DNA from: Maribacter sp. HTCC2170
GTDB taxonomy: Bacteria; Bacteroidota; Bacteroidia; Flavobacteriales; Flavobacteriaceae
Direction of reading: 5' to 3'
Assembly: GCF_000153165.2 (NCBI RefSeq)
Contig: NC_014472.1
Location: 2,724,001-2,788,000, forward strand
DNA: 64,000 nucleotides
This document shows positions 35,902-43,498 of the stretch, piece after piece; the first letter of the stretch is position 1, and every line of letters begins with the position of its first letter. The position numbers were made by a program, and so were the translations under genes. The notes under the pieces are model-generated. The model was not told the DNA's origin, ran no database searches, and worked only from the letters and a program-made list of their open reading frames with translations.

Positions 35902-36636
35902 TTATTCTTGCAGCGATGATTTATTATAAATGACTGGCATTTGCCCTTTCCATTTCGTCCATAACTCATTTTCGTTTATAAGACTGGCCATAAAGTGACC
36001 TACATTAATACGGCTTGTTTTGCCTGCATTAAAAATAGCACTTCTGATAGGGGATGGGTGTATTTCGTATTCGGTTACTTCATCTTCATTGATTAAACCG
36101 TCTGGTCGAACAGCTGCCCATTCAATAAAGTCATTGTTTTGACCAATTTGGGTGCGTAAAAAATCTGCCGCTTTTTCATTATCTACATGAGGTGGTAATA
36201 GTAAACGAAGCAGCCCGAGAACACATTTTTGGGCAAATGAAATAGGTTCGTTTAAGTCACGATTACGATTACCGGTCGTGTTCATTAAAACAAACTTAAT
36301 AGGACGTTTTGTGTTATTGGTGATTATAGCATTACAAAGGCGACGGGCAGCATCTGTCACAAGTTTTCTAGGTTGCCCATACATACCTTTCCAAGTTAAA
36401 TTATGACCGAGACAAGAGGCAACAGCATCGCAATTATGAACAAGCTCGTTCATTTCTTGGTCACTTAAATCTAGAATGCTAGCAGTGATAATTTGCACGC
36501 TGACATTCTTTTTCCACGATTCAGGTAATTTTTCAGGAGATCGTACAACTACTTTAACGGTATGGTTTTGAATTAACAACTGTTTAACCAATTGTGTTCC
36601 TGTTGCTCCACTTGCACCTACTACTGCTATTATCAT
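35902..36636 (-). CDS. NAD(P)-binding (NmrA/SDR-like) oxidoreductase
   Basis: A 244-residue Rossmann-fold protein. It starts with the dinucleotide loop VVGASGATGTQLVKQL and continues VKVVVRSPEKLP, CDAVASCLGHN and FVLMNTTGNRNRDL, matching atypical SDR/NmrA-like NAD(P)H-binding proteins. The usual SDR Tyr-x3-Lys pair is not evident. Substrate unknown. Stand-alone gene on the minus strand. Confidence 0.8.
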   Translation of the reverse strand: MIIAVVGASGATGTQLVKQLLIQNHTVKVVVRSPEKLPESWKKNVSVQIITASILDLSDQEMNELVHNCDAVASCLGHNLTWKGMYGQPRKLVTDAARRLCNAIITNNTKRPIKFVLMNTTGNRNRDLNEPISFAQKCVLGLLRLLLPPHVDNEKAADFLRTQIGQNNDFIEWAAVRPDGLINEDEVTEYEIHPSPIRSAIFNAGKTSRINVGHFMASLINENELWTKWKGQMPVIYNKSSLQE

Positions 36637-36677
36637 ACTTAAGTTATTTGTTTTAGACCTGCATGCTTTTTAGCACA

Positions 36678-37595
36678 CTATTGGCATATGTTATTTATAT
36701 TTTGATAGTCTGATGTTGTTACTGAGGGAATTTCTTGACCACTTTCGATTTTAATACAGGATAAATCTGGATTCCTATCAGCCTTCAGTTCAACAAGCCC
36801 TTGATTGTTGCCCACATCTAGATTGGTAAGTGAATTACTTGAAATATAGAGGTGGGTTAAATTACTATTTTGTGTAAGATCAATGTTCTTAATTCTATTA
36901 TCAGAAATCAATACCGTTTCTAATAGCGTATTGGTACTAAAGTCTACATTGGTAATCTTATTACTGGTCAATAGAATATTTTTCAGGCTAATGGCCTCAT
37001 TCGTACCAATAGACTTCAAAAGGTTGTTACTCATATGTAAGACTTCTACCGCTTCATTTTGAATGTTTAATTCTTCGAAGTTATTAAAGGATAAGTTAAG
37101 CTCCTTTAGTTGCGTCATTTTAGACAGTCCCTTTATTGTATGGAGTTCATTGGCCAGAATTTCAACCAAAACTAAATTCGGGTTGTTACTAAGGTCAATA
37201 GAAGAAATACGATTACCGTTAAGGTATATTGTATCTAATTTAACATTGGCACTTAGGTCAATACTGTCTATGATATGCTGGGAAGCGGACAGTTTCGTCA
37301 AATTGACAAAACCCTTTATACCTGTTAAATCACTGATTTGGGTATTTGGAGTGGAATTTAAATCTAACGTAGTGACTTTTTCTGCATCTGCTCGCAAAAG
37401 TTGTTGGTTAATTTCACCATCTGAATCAATACCCTCGTTAATTAGAATCAATTCAAAGTCCACATCTGGAATAGCTACATAAGCGTCTTTATCAAAATCT
37501 GCTTCGCCGTCATCACTGGTGCACGACATTGTTAGAACCGTGGTTAGTGTAACCACGGCGTTGAGGATTATTTTACTTGGAAAAGTAAGCTTCAT
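36678..37595 (-). CDS. leucine-rich-repeat lipoprotein
   Basis: A 305-residue lipoprotein (lipobox TMSC near residue 25). After a linker with IPDVDFELILINEGIDSDGEI, common in flavobacterial internalin-like proteins, it has about nine leucine-rich repeats of 20-23 residues (LTKLSASQHIIDSIDLSANV, LDTIYLNGNRISSIDLSNNP and so on). It ends with a short Cys-containing cap (LSCIKIE and NNICQ). Likely surface-exposed and protein-binding. No enzymatic domain. Confidence 0.82.
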   Translation of the reverse strand: MKLTFPSKIILNAVVTLTTVLTMSCTSDDGEADFDKDAYVAIPDVDFELILINEGIDSDGEINQQLLRADAEKVTTLDLNSTPNTQISDLTGIKGFVNLTKLSASQHIIDSIDLSANVKLDTIYLNGNRISSIDLSNNPNLVLVEILANELHTIKGLSKMTQLKELNLSFNNFEELNIQNEAVEVLHMSNNLLKSIGTNEAISLKNILLTSNKITNVDFSTNTLLETVLISDNRIKNIDLTQNSNLTHLYISSNSLTNLDVGNNQGLVELKADRNPDLSCIKIESGQEIPSVTTSDYQNINNICQ

Positions 37596-37702
37596 TTATA
37601 TGTTCATTTGGTTTAGAACATATATGACGATACATAAATGGTGATGTTACATTAGAATGCTTCTCGCAGTAAACTTTGTGAAAACTTTATAAGTTTAAAA
37701 CT

Positions 37703-38143
37703 TTAGTTTAATACTCTATTTTGCTTCTCTGCCTCTTGATCTTTTAAACGGCCAATCACCATTCCCACAGCCATACCAATGACCAAACCACTTGAAGTGC
37801 CAGAGGCGCCAAAACTAGTGCCGAAAGCTAATCCTAAACACATGCCTACACTCATTCCAATAGCGGTATAGTAACCTTTTGAAACAAAAGAAAACTCATC
37901 CTTCAAAAACTGTTTGAATGTGGAAAGTTTTTTATAATAGTACCTACGTTTATTTTCAGGATTTGATGATAAATCCAAGGTTTTAAGTTCATCTTCGATT
38001 TCCAATACTTGGGCTGCGGATAACTCTCTGTTCTTTAAATTATCTAGAATTGCAATGAATTTTTTATAAACTTTCAATTCTCGTTTATTGTTTGTCTGGG
38101 TAACCAGTTTTTCGATAATTTCAATTGCATTTTTTATGTTCAT
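37703..38143 (-). CDS. hypothetical protein with glycine-zipper membrane hairpin
   Basis: A 146-residue protein. The first 90 residues are soluble and helical (EIIEKLVTQTNNKREL; ILDNLKNRELSAAQ). Residues about 90-130 form two Gly-rich hydrophobic segments (YTAIGMSVGMCLGLAFGTSFG, SSGLVIGMAVGMVIG) that look like a glycine-zipper hairpin. No family recognised. It lies on the same strand as the second ECF module, 78 bases downstream of it. Confidence 0.55.
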   Translation of the reverse strand: MNIKNAIEIIEKLVTQTNNKRELKVYKKFIAILDNLKNRELSAAQVLEIEDELKTLDLSSNPENKRRYYYKKLSTFKQFLKDEFSFVSKGYYTAIGMSVGMCLGLAFGTSFGASGTSSGLVIGMAVGMVIGRLKDQEAEKQNRVLN

Positions 38144-38221
38144 GATTTTTGTCTTTATTTAGTTAGTGCTAAAAATCAAAGAATATTACAGTCCATTGCT
38201 TTTTATTTGATTTCCGACTAG

Positions 38222-38863
38222 TTATTCAGCTCTTAAATCTTCCATATCTGCAATTAATTCGGCCAATTTTCGTAAAACCCTTCCGTATACAATATTTAAA
38301 TCCCATTTATAAATACGTCCTCCAAAAATGGCCAATACCGCAATAATCACAAGCATTGCAAGCACCCAAAATACGGGTATACCAGATACCATATATGGCT
38401 GGTGATCTCCAAAAATGCGATTAAAAGTTCCTCGCATAGGACTGGAAAACCAAAACCCCGAAACCATTGCAATAAAAACATAGGGATACATGTAGCGTGA
38501 CATCTTCGTATTAACAGCGATCTGTTCTTTCATCCATGCATCAAAAGATTTTAAGTACTGATAACTGCTTACATTTTTATCAATTTTTTCCAAGCTTTTA
38601 AAAAGTCGTTTATTCACTAGGACCAAAACATTCAATAGAATGAACATAAGAACGCCCATGACCGGTATTTTCACAAGAAACGAGGCAATAAGTACAACAA
38701 ACGAAAACACAACAAGGGCATTTAAGTTTATTCTGAACATTCTTTTAAACTTATCTATTATGTGTATAGATTTTTTAGAGTAAAGATTGTTCAGCTTTGG
38801 CGCTACCATAGCATTACTTTGTAAAAACCCTTCTTTCCAAATTGATTCAATTGATTTTTCCAT
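38222..38863 (-). CDS. membrane protein encoded with an ECF sigma factor
   Basis: A 213-residue protein with about four hydrophobic segments (residues about 45-65, 68-86, 125-142 and 165-190). The N-terminal cytosolic 40 residues are basic. Its start lies 17 bases inside the upstream ECF sigma gene, so translation is coupled. By position it is the candidate regulator (anti-sigma-like) of that sigma factor, but it has no recognised anti-sigma domain. Confidence 0.65.
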   Translation of the reverse strand: MEKSIESIWKEGFLQSNAMVAPKLNNLYSKKSIHIIDKFKRMFRINLNALVVFSFVVLIASFLVKIPVMGVLMFILLNVLVLVNKRLFKSLEKIDKNVSSYQYLKSFDAWMKEQIAVNTKMSRYMYPYVFIAMVSGFWFSSPMRGTFNRIFGDHQPYMVSGIPVFWVLAMLVIIAVLAIFGGRIYKWDLNIVYGRVLRKLAELIADMEDLRAE

Positions 38864-39341
38864 CCAATAATTTTTTTAATCGTTCTTTTATTCTGTTGAC
38901 CCGAACACCAATATTATTAGGTGTAGTACCAATAATTTCTGCAATTTCCTTATTTGGTTTTTCTTCTAAATAGAGTAGAATAATTGCTCTGTCCAGTTCA
39001 GATAATCGCTTTATGGCTTCATATAAATAACCCAGATCCTCGTTGGTAAAAGCAGCGTCTTCATCTATTGCTTCATTTTCAGCAATTGCATCTGTGTTAA
39101 AATATTGACGTGTTTTTTTCTTCTTCCGAATTAGCGTTAAACATATATTCAATGATAGTCTATAGATCCAAGTTGACCATTTGGAGTCACCACGAAACTT
39201 ATCCTTGCTTCTCCATATTTGCAAACAGACTTCCTGATAATAATCCTCAAAGTCTTCTTGAGAATCAGTATAGGCCCTACATATTTTAATGATTATTCCG
39301 GAATAGGGTAAAATAGATGATGTATAAAAATCGCTACTCAA
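38847..39341 (-). CDS. ECF RNA polymerase sigma factor (second)
   Basis: A 164-residue sigma factor with region 2 (YTDSQEDFEDYYQEVCLQIWRS near residues 23-45, WIYRLSLNICLTLIRK near 63) and region 4 (LSELDRAIILLYLEEKPNKEIAEIIG near 115-140). It is followed, with overlap, by a polytopic membrane protein. It differs from the ECF factor at 35215 in length and sequence. Sigma-recognised promoters cannot be assigned from the window. Confidence 0.9.
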   Translation of the reverse strand: MSSDFYTSSILPYSGIIIKICRAYTDSQEDFEDYYQEVCLQIWRSKDKFRGDSKWSTWIYRLSLNICLTLIRKKKKTRQYFNTDAIAENEAIDEDAAFTNEDLGYLYEAIKRLSELDRAIILLYLEEKPNKEIAEIIGTTPNNIGVRVNRIKERLKKLLDGKIN

Positions 39342-39418
39342 ATAGTATTTTTAGGGTTAGTGGCAGAAGTTAAAGATTATTACACCCTTTTTATACTATT
39401 TTTTATATAGAAGTTAAT

Positions 39419-40027
39419 TCAGGCTGTTTTTTCTTCAAATTCTGGACAATCCAGTCGTATCTCAGAATTCAATAATTCACTATTCAATAAGTTACAGTAA
39501 TCTTTATTTTCGCTATGGCTGTAAAATTTGCAGCCATAACAAGTACGTTGGACGGTAAGTATTTCATTTTGGTTCAATTGGTAAATCAACTTACTCAAAG
39601 TTTTAAATAGAGTCTCCAAATCGGTACGCTCATTGCTTTTGAGTTGACTTTGTATAGGATTGGCAAAATCTTCAGTTTCCTTAACGATATTTTTCCCTGA
39701 ATTTGATAGTCTAATTGAGTAGCTACGGCTATCGGTCGAAGAGTAGTCTTTTGTAATCATGCCTTTTTTGTCCAAAACTCGAATAGCATCACTTATTGTT
39801 GGTTTAGTGATATTGAATTCTTTGGCTAAATGACTTACATTACAAATGTCATTTTTGTGATAGGAAATAAAAATCAGGATTTGGATTTGAATAGGACTTA
39901 ACCCTAACAATTTGGCTTTTTCCCATAGAAGAACTTTAAATGCCTCCGATATTCGTTCAAGACCAGCTACAATTTTACTTGAAATATCGCTCTCTTGATT
40001 GCTTGGATTAAAAATACTATTGCCCAT
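39419..40027 (-). CDS. MarR-family regulator with C-terminal cysteine cluster
   Basis: A 202-residue protein. Residues about 20-150 are a MarR winged helix (IQILIFISYHK, LAKEFNITKPTISDAIRVLDKKGMI). The extra C-terminal 45 residues hold four Cys at about 163, 166, 178 and 194 (C-x2-C-x11-C-x15-C), a pattern suited to binding an iron-sulfur cluster or zinc, or to acting as a redox switch. Upstream on the same strand are a thioredoxin-fold protein and a DUF2024 protein, both with CxxC motifs, so a redox or thiol signal is a reasonable inference. A 17-bp dyad lies 11 bases upstream of its start. Confidence 0.85.
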   Translation of the reverse strand: MGNSIFNPSNQESDISSKIVAGLERISEAFKVLLWEKAKLLGLSPIQIQILIFISYHKNDICNVSHLAKEFNITKPTISDAIRVLDKKGMITKDYSSTDSRSYSIRLSNSGKNIVKETEDFANPIQSQLKSNERTDLETLFKTLSKLIYQLNQNEILTVQRTCYGCKFYSHSENKDYCNLLNSELLNSEIRLDCPEFEEKTA

Positions 40028-40037
40028 AATAAAAAGC

Positions 40038-40054
40038 CTGTCGAATTTCGGCAG
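40038..40054. promoter_or_regulatory. 17-bp dyad upstream of the MarR start
   Basis: CTGTCGA (40038-40044) and TCGGCAG (40048-40054) form a near-perfect palindrome with one mismatched pair and a 3-base centre. It is 11 bases upstream of the MarR ATG in the 55-base gap after DUF2024. It could be an autoregulatory operator or an mRNA hairpin covering the ribosome site. Confidence 0.4.
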
Positions 40055-40082
40055 ACAGCCAAAGTTAGCAATCCTAATTAAA

Positions 40083-40346
40083 TTAGTTGCAATTTTCCAT
40101 TTCTATGACGGCAAACCCTTTTTCTTCAACGGATAGGATTATCTCTTCCGTTGCTTGTTCAATATGACAAAACCTGCATTCTTTTGTAGTTAAGTCATTG
40201 GTTTTAAATGATTTGCCTTTTAAGTATTCTTTACCGTAACCATAAATGGAATGCTCATTTTTCAAATTACTCGGTACTAGAATATCAAAGTGCATTGTTG
40301 TGCCATCTTTACGTTTTACGTAGGTATCCCAAACTGAAACTTTCAT
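40083..40346 (-). CDS. DUF2024 family protein
   Basis: An 87-residue cytoplasmic protein beginning KVSVWDTYVKRKDGTTMHFDILVP, which I recognise as the DUF2024 pattern. A CxxC pair (ECRFCHIE, residues 57-60) and a third Cys at residue 86 are visible. It is encoded between a thioredoxin-fold protein and a Cys-rich MarR regulator on the same strand. The family has no established function; small-molecule thiol or metal handling is a guess from context. Confidence 0.8.
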   Translation of the reverse strand: MKVSVWDTYVKRKDGTTMHFDILVPSNLKNEHSIYGYGKEYLKGKSFKTNDLTTKECRFCHIEQATEEIILSVEEKGFAVIEMENCN

Positions 40347-40361
40347 ATTACGATGTTTAAG

Positions 40362-40394
40362 AGTTAGGAGCCTGTTAAATTAGGACTCCTAACT
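40362..40394. promoter_or_regulatory. 9-bp inverted repeat between the thioredoxin-like and DUF2024 genes
   Basis: AGTTAGGAG (40362-40370) and CTCCTAACT (40386-40394) are exact reverse complements with a 15-base spacer. There is no T tract on either strand, so a simple terminator is unlikely. It may be an operator, sharing TCCTAA with sites at 40052 and 40696, or an mRNA processing hairpin. Confidence 0.45.
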
Positions 40395-40407
40395 TTATAG
40401 ATTAAAA

Positions 40408-40641
40408 TTAACCTTTTACATCTGCCATAGAAGCACCAAAGTTGATATGAAGTGTATTGCCATTAGGTGTAACCAAAGCCGGAACAGAATTTACTCCCGC
40501 CGTTTCGGCTTCAACTATTCGTGACCTGTCTTCTCCAATATTTACTATTTCTACGTTTTCACTTCCTACTAATCCTATGATGTCGTGTTCTGCACTTATA
40601 CAAACTGGACAACCTGCGTGATAGAAAATTGATTTACTCAT
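40408..40641 (-). CDS. small thioredoxin/glutaredoxin-fold protein
   Basis: A 77-residue protein with an N-terminal redox motif HAGCPVC (Cys 11 and 14), and the cis-Pro region NSVPALVTPNG near residue 52, giving a thioredoxin-like fold without the usual extra helices. Probably a thiol-disulfide partner in the cytoplasm. First gene of a three-gene minus-strand group (this gene, DUF2024, MarR), with promoter and palindromes upstream. Confidence 0.8.
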   Translation of the reverse strand: MSKSIFYHAGCPVCISAEHDIIGLVGSENVEIVNIGEDRSRIVEAETAGVNSVPALVTPNGNTLHINFGASMADVKG

Positions 40642-40678
40642 TTTAAAGGGTTTTTATAATTAATGCACAATTGCAATA

Positions 40679-40718
40679 CAAAAATAGTAAGGAATCCTAA
40701 CAATACCAAATTTGGTAC
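40679..40718 (-). promoter_or_regulatory. promoter with overlapping palindromes for the thioredoxin/DUF2024/MarR group
   Basis: On the minus strand, TATTTTTG (40686-40679) fits TAnnTTTG, and TTG (40710-40708) lies 21 bases upstream, an ideal -33/-7 pair. The -33 element lies inside a perfect 14-bp palindrome TACCAAATTTGGTA (40705-40718), and the imperfect palindrome TAAGGAATCCTAA (40689-40701) fills the space between the elements. Repression by the downstream MarR protein is inferred. Confidence 0.6.
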
Positions 40719-40843
40719 AATTATTTTCGCTTGTTCTATATATCCAAATTAAAGATTATTGTTTTGAGAGGGTAGGGCAACTGCCATTATGAGCGGAGCA
40801 ATAAGCATGACTAATTGCCGTTTTTCATGATCGTATAAGTGTT

Positions 40844-41272
40844 TTAATTCATACTCGTCATTCCGAGTTGGTTAATAGCTTGTTTTTTGTTTTCAGCTAG
40901 TGCAAAACTTAATTCAGTCCAAGCGGTACCCTCGATTCCTTTGAGTTCAAGTCCGTTTTCCGTTTTAGTTATCGTAAATAAAAAATCAGCAAGATTGTTG
41001 TCTTTGTCCAGAGAAACATCATCCAATTTGGCCATTCCATATTCATCAACTGCCTGTGATTGGTACGCGTTTAGACTAAACGACAAGTCACTCCAAGCAC
41101 TTCCTTCAACACCTTTCATTCGTATGCCGTTGTCGGTTTTCTCAACGATAACTTTAAAATCTTTTAAATCAACTGATATTTTTTCTTGACCAATTAGTTC
41201 AGGACTCGTTAAGAAAAGAATTGCAATGAATAAATTCAAAAATGGTCTTTTAAAGTTCAATTCTGTTTTCAT
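40844..41272 (-). CDS. exported protein with an internal duplication
   Basis: A 142-residue protein with a signal peptide (hydrophobic residues about 12-24, cleavage near ELIGQ). The mature part is two copies of a 43-residue unit: residues about 38-80 (FKVIVEKTDNGIRMKGVEGS...) and 93-135 (FLFTITKTENGLELKGIEGT...). Both contain K-T-x-N-G-x-x-x-K-G-x-E-G-[ST]-A-W-[ST]-[DE]-L-S-F. No known domain recognised. It is the last minus-strand gene before the redox group and may or may not belong to the cassette array on its right. Confidence 0.65.
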   Translation of the reverse strand: MKTELNFKRPFLNLFIAILFLTSPELIGQEKISVDLKDFKVIVEKTDNGIRMKGVEGSAWSDLSFSLNAYQSQAVDEYGMAKLDDVSLDKDNNLADFLFTITKTENGLELKGIEGTAWTELSFALAENKKQAINQLGMTSMN

Positions 41273-41307
41273 ATTACATGATTTTAATTTTCTGTTCGTA
41301 CTTGGGG

Positions 41308-41420
41308 GCTTACACGCAACGTTTTGATTATAATTTTCCTGGTCCCGACATTGTATAAAGTTAAGGATTTCCGTTTAGGAAATCCGTAAGTAATGGATTA
41401 ATAGGTTTAGTTGGCAATAG
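41308..41420. repeat. cassette junction element 1
   Basis: A junction with inner hairpin GGATTTCC (41365-41372)/GGAAATCC (41378-41385), loop GTTTA, and the right edge AATGGATTAATAGGTTTAGTTGGCAAT. It shares ATTGTATAAAGTTAAGG with junction 13. The stop codon of the 41407 gene lies inside its right edge. Confidence 0.65.
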
Positions 41421-41694
41421 TTATTTTTTTCAGGCGGTATCTTATAATTATTGCAAGAACGAAGGCAACTAAAACATGTATTAGAGGTACCGCGAATAAC
41501 ATTATTAATCTTCCCAAGCCATACTCGTCATGGCCTAAAAAACTCAAATTCCCATAGATTGTATAAATGGTGTAAATGGTTAAAATTGCAAAATTAACAG
41601 CAAAAAAAATCCAAAAATATTTCCATTTACGAACTAAGTAAATACTCAATATCCATAATACAAGTCCAACACCAAGTATTACCAATGGTTTCAT
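41407..41694 (-). CDS. small membrane protein in the cassette array
   Basis: A 95-residue protein with three hydrophobic segments (residues about 3-18, 26-48 and 62-86). No family recognised. Its last codons (ending ITIAN) and stop lie inside the junction repeat, and its start overlaps the stop of the next upstream gene by 4 bases, so both genes sit on one cassette. Function unknown. Confidence 0.6.
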   Translation of the reverse strand: MKPLVILGVGLVLWILSIYLVRKWKYFWIFFAVNFAILTIYTIYTIYGNLSFLGHDEYGLGRLIMLFAVPLIHVLVAFVLAIIIRYRLKKITIAN

Positions 41695-42200
41695 TCTTTT
41701 ACTTTTTTACCATTTATATATTCAAAAATTAATTCATTTCCATTATTGTCATAACAGAATTCTTTTCCATGCCTTCTTCTGCCATCGTATTCACAGCTGT
41801 AGGTCAATTTATTATTTTCAAACTGTTCAAGTAATACTTTTTTTCCACTTTCATCATAACTTATTATCTCTAATGTATCTTTTGAAAGTCTAAACCTTAT
41901 TTCCTTCTCAATAACCCATAGTTTGTATCGGTTATATATGGTTTTATCAGAAATCTTTTTTTCTTTAGTATTAAAATAGAGATTACTAGATAAAATAACT
42001 CCGTCCTTGTAATTTTCTTCGTAAGTCAAATATCCATTTTTTCGTTTCCGTTGAGCAAGTCCTGTAAATCTCTGTCCATCCATTTTATAGACTAAATCGT
42101 TGTCGATATATATTTCCTTCATGTTCAAGGTATCTTGGGAACTCAATTCAAAAGAAGTCAAAATAATAACTAATAAAACTATGTGTTTAAGATAATTCAT
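41691..42200 (-). CDS. exported hypothetical protein, possibly YwqK/MORN-like repeat
   Basis: A 169-residue protein with signal peptide MNYLKHIVLLVIILTS. The mature part has short repeating strands (GQRFTGLAQRKRKNGYLTYEENYKDG, SYDESGKKVLLEQF, YDGRRRHGKEFCYDNNGN, seen across residues 35-160), reminiscent of YwqK-type antitoxin/MORN-like proteins. The start is placed at the ATG at 42200; an upstream in-frame TTG at 42212 belongs to the junction repeat. It shares a cassette with the small membrane protein. Confidence 0.6.
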   Translation of the reverse strand: MNYLKHIVLLVIILTSFELSSQDTLNMKEIYIDNDLVYKMDGQRFTGLAQRKRKNGYLTYEENYKDGVILSSNLYFNTKEKKISDKTIYNRYKLWVIEKEIRFRLSKDTLEIISYDESGKKVLLEQFENNKLTYSCEYDGRRRHGKEFCYDNNGNELIFEYINGKKVKE

Positions 42201-42203
42201 AAT

Positions 42204-42344
42204 TATTGCCAACGGTTCGGCTATGATCTGCTACGGAAAATGTCCACCAGACTTTTCTGTCATAGCATAAAGTTAGTGAATAAGCGAGGATTTCCGTTTA
42301 GGAAATCCGTAAGTAATGGACTTATAGGCATGGTTGTCATTAGT
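42204..42344. repeat. cassette junction element 2
   Basis: Runs from TATTGCCAACGGTTCGGCTA through the hairpin GGATTTCC (42288-42295)/GGAAATCC (42301-42308) to GGACTTATAGGCATGG and TTGTCATTAG. It is closely similar to junctions 5 and 13. TATTGCCAAC at 42204-42213 is the exact reverse complement of GTTGGCAATA at 41410-41419, the other end of the same cassette. Confidence 0.7.
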
Positions 42345-42351
42345 ATTTTTT

Positions 42352-42464
42352 TTATTTCCATTTCCAATTCAATTCGTTGATATATGTAGCTCCTAATTCA
42401 GTTACGTGCCTTTTAAATTCCGTTTTCTATTAAATTCGAACATTTTTCTTTCAGTAATATCCAT
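42352..42464 (-). pseudogene. possible frameshifted small cassette ORF
   Basis: From an ATG at 42464 one frame runs MDITERKMFEFNRKR and stops at 42402. A second frame, open from about 42426, reads RHVTELGATYINELNWKWK and stops at 42352, right where the junction repeat begins, as real cassette genes do here. The combination suggests one small gene broken by a frameshift. Evidence is modest; it could be unrelated noncoding DNA after the EthD-like gene. Confidence 0.3.
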
Positions 42465-42467
42465 CTT

Positions 42468-42902
42468 TTAATTATTTAGTATTAAGGTATTCACCTTTTT
42501 AATTTCACTAATCTGTATAACGGGCTGAATATTGGTATAGTTTTTAAAGTCACTTATAATTGCATCTATATTTTGTCCTATCGCTTTATTATATTCAGCA
42601 ACATCGCTAATATAAAAATAGCCTATTGCCACAAAAGGCACTTTATCAGTTGACGTTCTGCCAGCTATACCCTTATCAATTTCATAAAATTTTAAATTTG
42701 CGCCTAAAAATGAGGCTACCATTGGCATATGCTTTTTTTCATAATAGTCCATGTCAAAGGTTTTATCTTCTCCATTCGGGTAAAGTATTTCTACCTTAAA
42801 CATTCCAGTTTGTGGTATGGTTGTAGGTTTAAATTGACCGGATTTGCAACCTATCAAACTTATAAATGCGAAGGTTGCCATGAAAATTTTAGTCCTAATC
42901 AT
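42468..42902 (-). CDS. EthD-family lipoprotein
   Basis: A 144-residue lipoprotein. After a signal peptide with lipobox LIGC near residue 18, the domain reads MFKVEILYPNGEDKTFDMDYYEKKHMPMVASFLG, the pattern of EthD/DUF dimeric ferredoxin-like proteins in which DxxYYxxxHxP is conserved. EthD proteins are small alpha-beta dimers linked to ether or hydrocarbon degradation, but many homologues have no known role. The start is set at the ATG at 42902; the 25 codons upstream belong to the junction sequence. Confidence 0.72.
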   Translation of the reverse strand: MIRTKIFMATFAFISLIGCKSGQFKPTTIPQTGMFKVEILYPNGEDKTFDMDYYEKKHMPMVASFLGANLKFYEIDKGIAGRTSTDKVPFVAIGYFYISDVAEYNKAIGQNIDAIISDFKNYTNIQPVIQISEIKKVNTLILNN

Positions 42903-42950
42903 AATATCAATTAATTTTATAGAGTGTTGGCGGTAGTTTTTAATCTCATA
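42903..42950. repeat. short cassette junction element 3
   Basis: Contains only the right-hand part of the element, ATTTTATAGAGTGTTGGCGGTAG, comparable to TTTATAGAATTTGTTGGCAGTAG in junction 7. The left-hand arm is missing or degenerate, so this boundary may have been damaged or fused. Confidence 0.45.
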
Positions 42951-42954
42951 AGTA

Positions 42955-43431
42955 CTATATAATTCCGTGTTTTGCAATCATTTTTTCAATTTGAAGTCTA
43001 TGTCTTAAAATATGAACGATTGCGTGTTCGGTAATAGCTTCTAAATCGTAAGTTGTCCAAGAAGTTTTGATTATAGTATTCATTAATTGGTCATATGTCA
43101 AATGCCATTTGTCTTCAAAAGTTTCAACCGTATATTCAAACATTTTTTCAAGGTTAGATATTCCTTGTTCAGTTTTTTCAATTTCTATTTTTGGAACAAC
43201 ATAATTATTCCCAAACCTTTTTCTAATATGATTCGCATAAACATATCCCGAATTAATCATATGCAAAACTATATTCCTTACTGATTGAAAGTCAACGTCA
43301 GTTTTTTCATTATATACTTTTTGGAATTCAGCGTCAGGAATCTGCAGGTGCAAGTTTTTTAATTCGTTCAGAGCTTTTTCGTATTCGTCAGTTAAAGCCC
43401 CAATAGCTCCTTTCCTAAATGTTCTATTCAT
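42955..43431 (-). CDS. DinB-superfamily protein in the cassette array
   Basis: A 158-residue four-helix-bundle protein. His ligands appear in NIVLHMINSGYVYANHI near residue 58 and EHAIVHILRHRLQIEK near residue 140, matching DinB-type metal sites. It is only distantly similar to the chromosomal DinB-like protein at 3948. It has no signal peptide. As a cassette it has its own junctions on both sides. Activity unknown; thiol transfer is the family-level guess. Confidence 0.72.
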   Translation of the reverse strand: MNRTFRKGAIGALTDEYEKALNELKNLHLQIPDAEFQKVYNEKTDVDFQSVRNIVLHMINSGYVYANHIRKRFGNNYVVPKIEIEKTEQGISNLEKMFEYTVETFEDKWHLTYDQLMNTIIKTSWTTYDLEAITEHAIVHILRHRLQIEKMIAKHGII

Positions 43432-43444
43432 TTTAATTTCTTAT

Positions 43445-43498
43445 AGCCAAAGTTGTACAATGTTTTTAATTATATTTTTTATTTACATTGTCATCTGC
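43445..43498. repeat. short cassette junction element 4
   Basis: A compact version of about 54 bp: TAGCCAAAGTTGT, then ACAATGT (43457-43463) and ACATTGT (43485-43491) as a 7-bp stem around an AT-rich loop, then CATCTGC. The stop of the DJ-1-like gene lies at its right edge. Comparable in size to the shortest attC sites of integrons. Confidence 0.5.

Noticed and set aside
41365-41385. GGATTTCC/GGAAATCC hairpins as ordinary rho-independent terminators
   Set aside because: They are not followed by T tracts and recur as part of a longer conserved element with outer arms, so termination is not their evident function.
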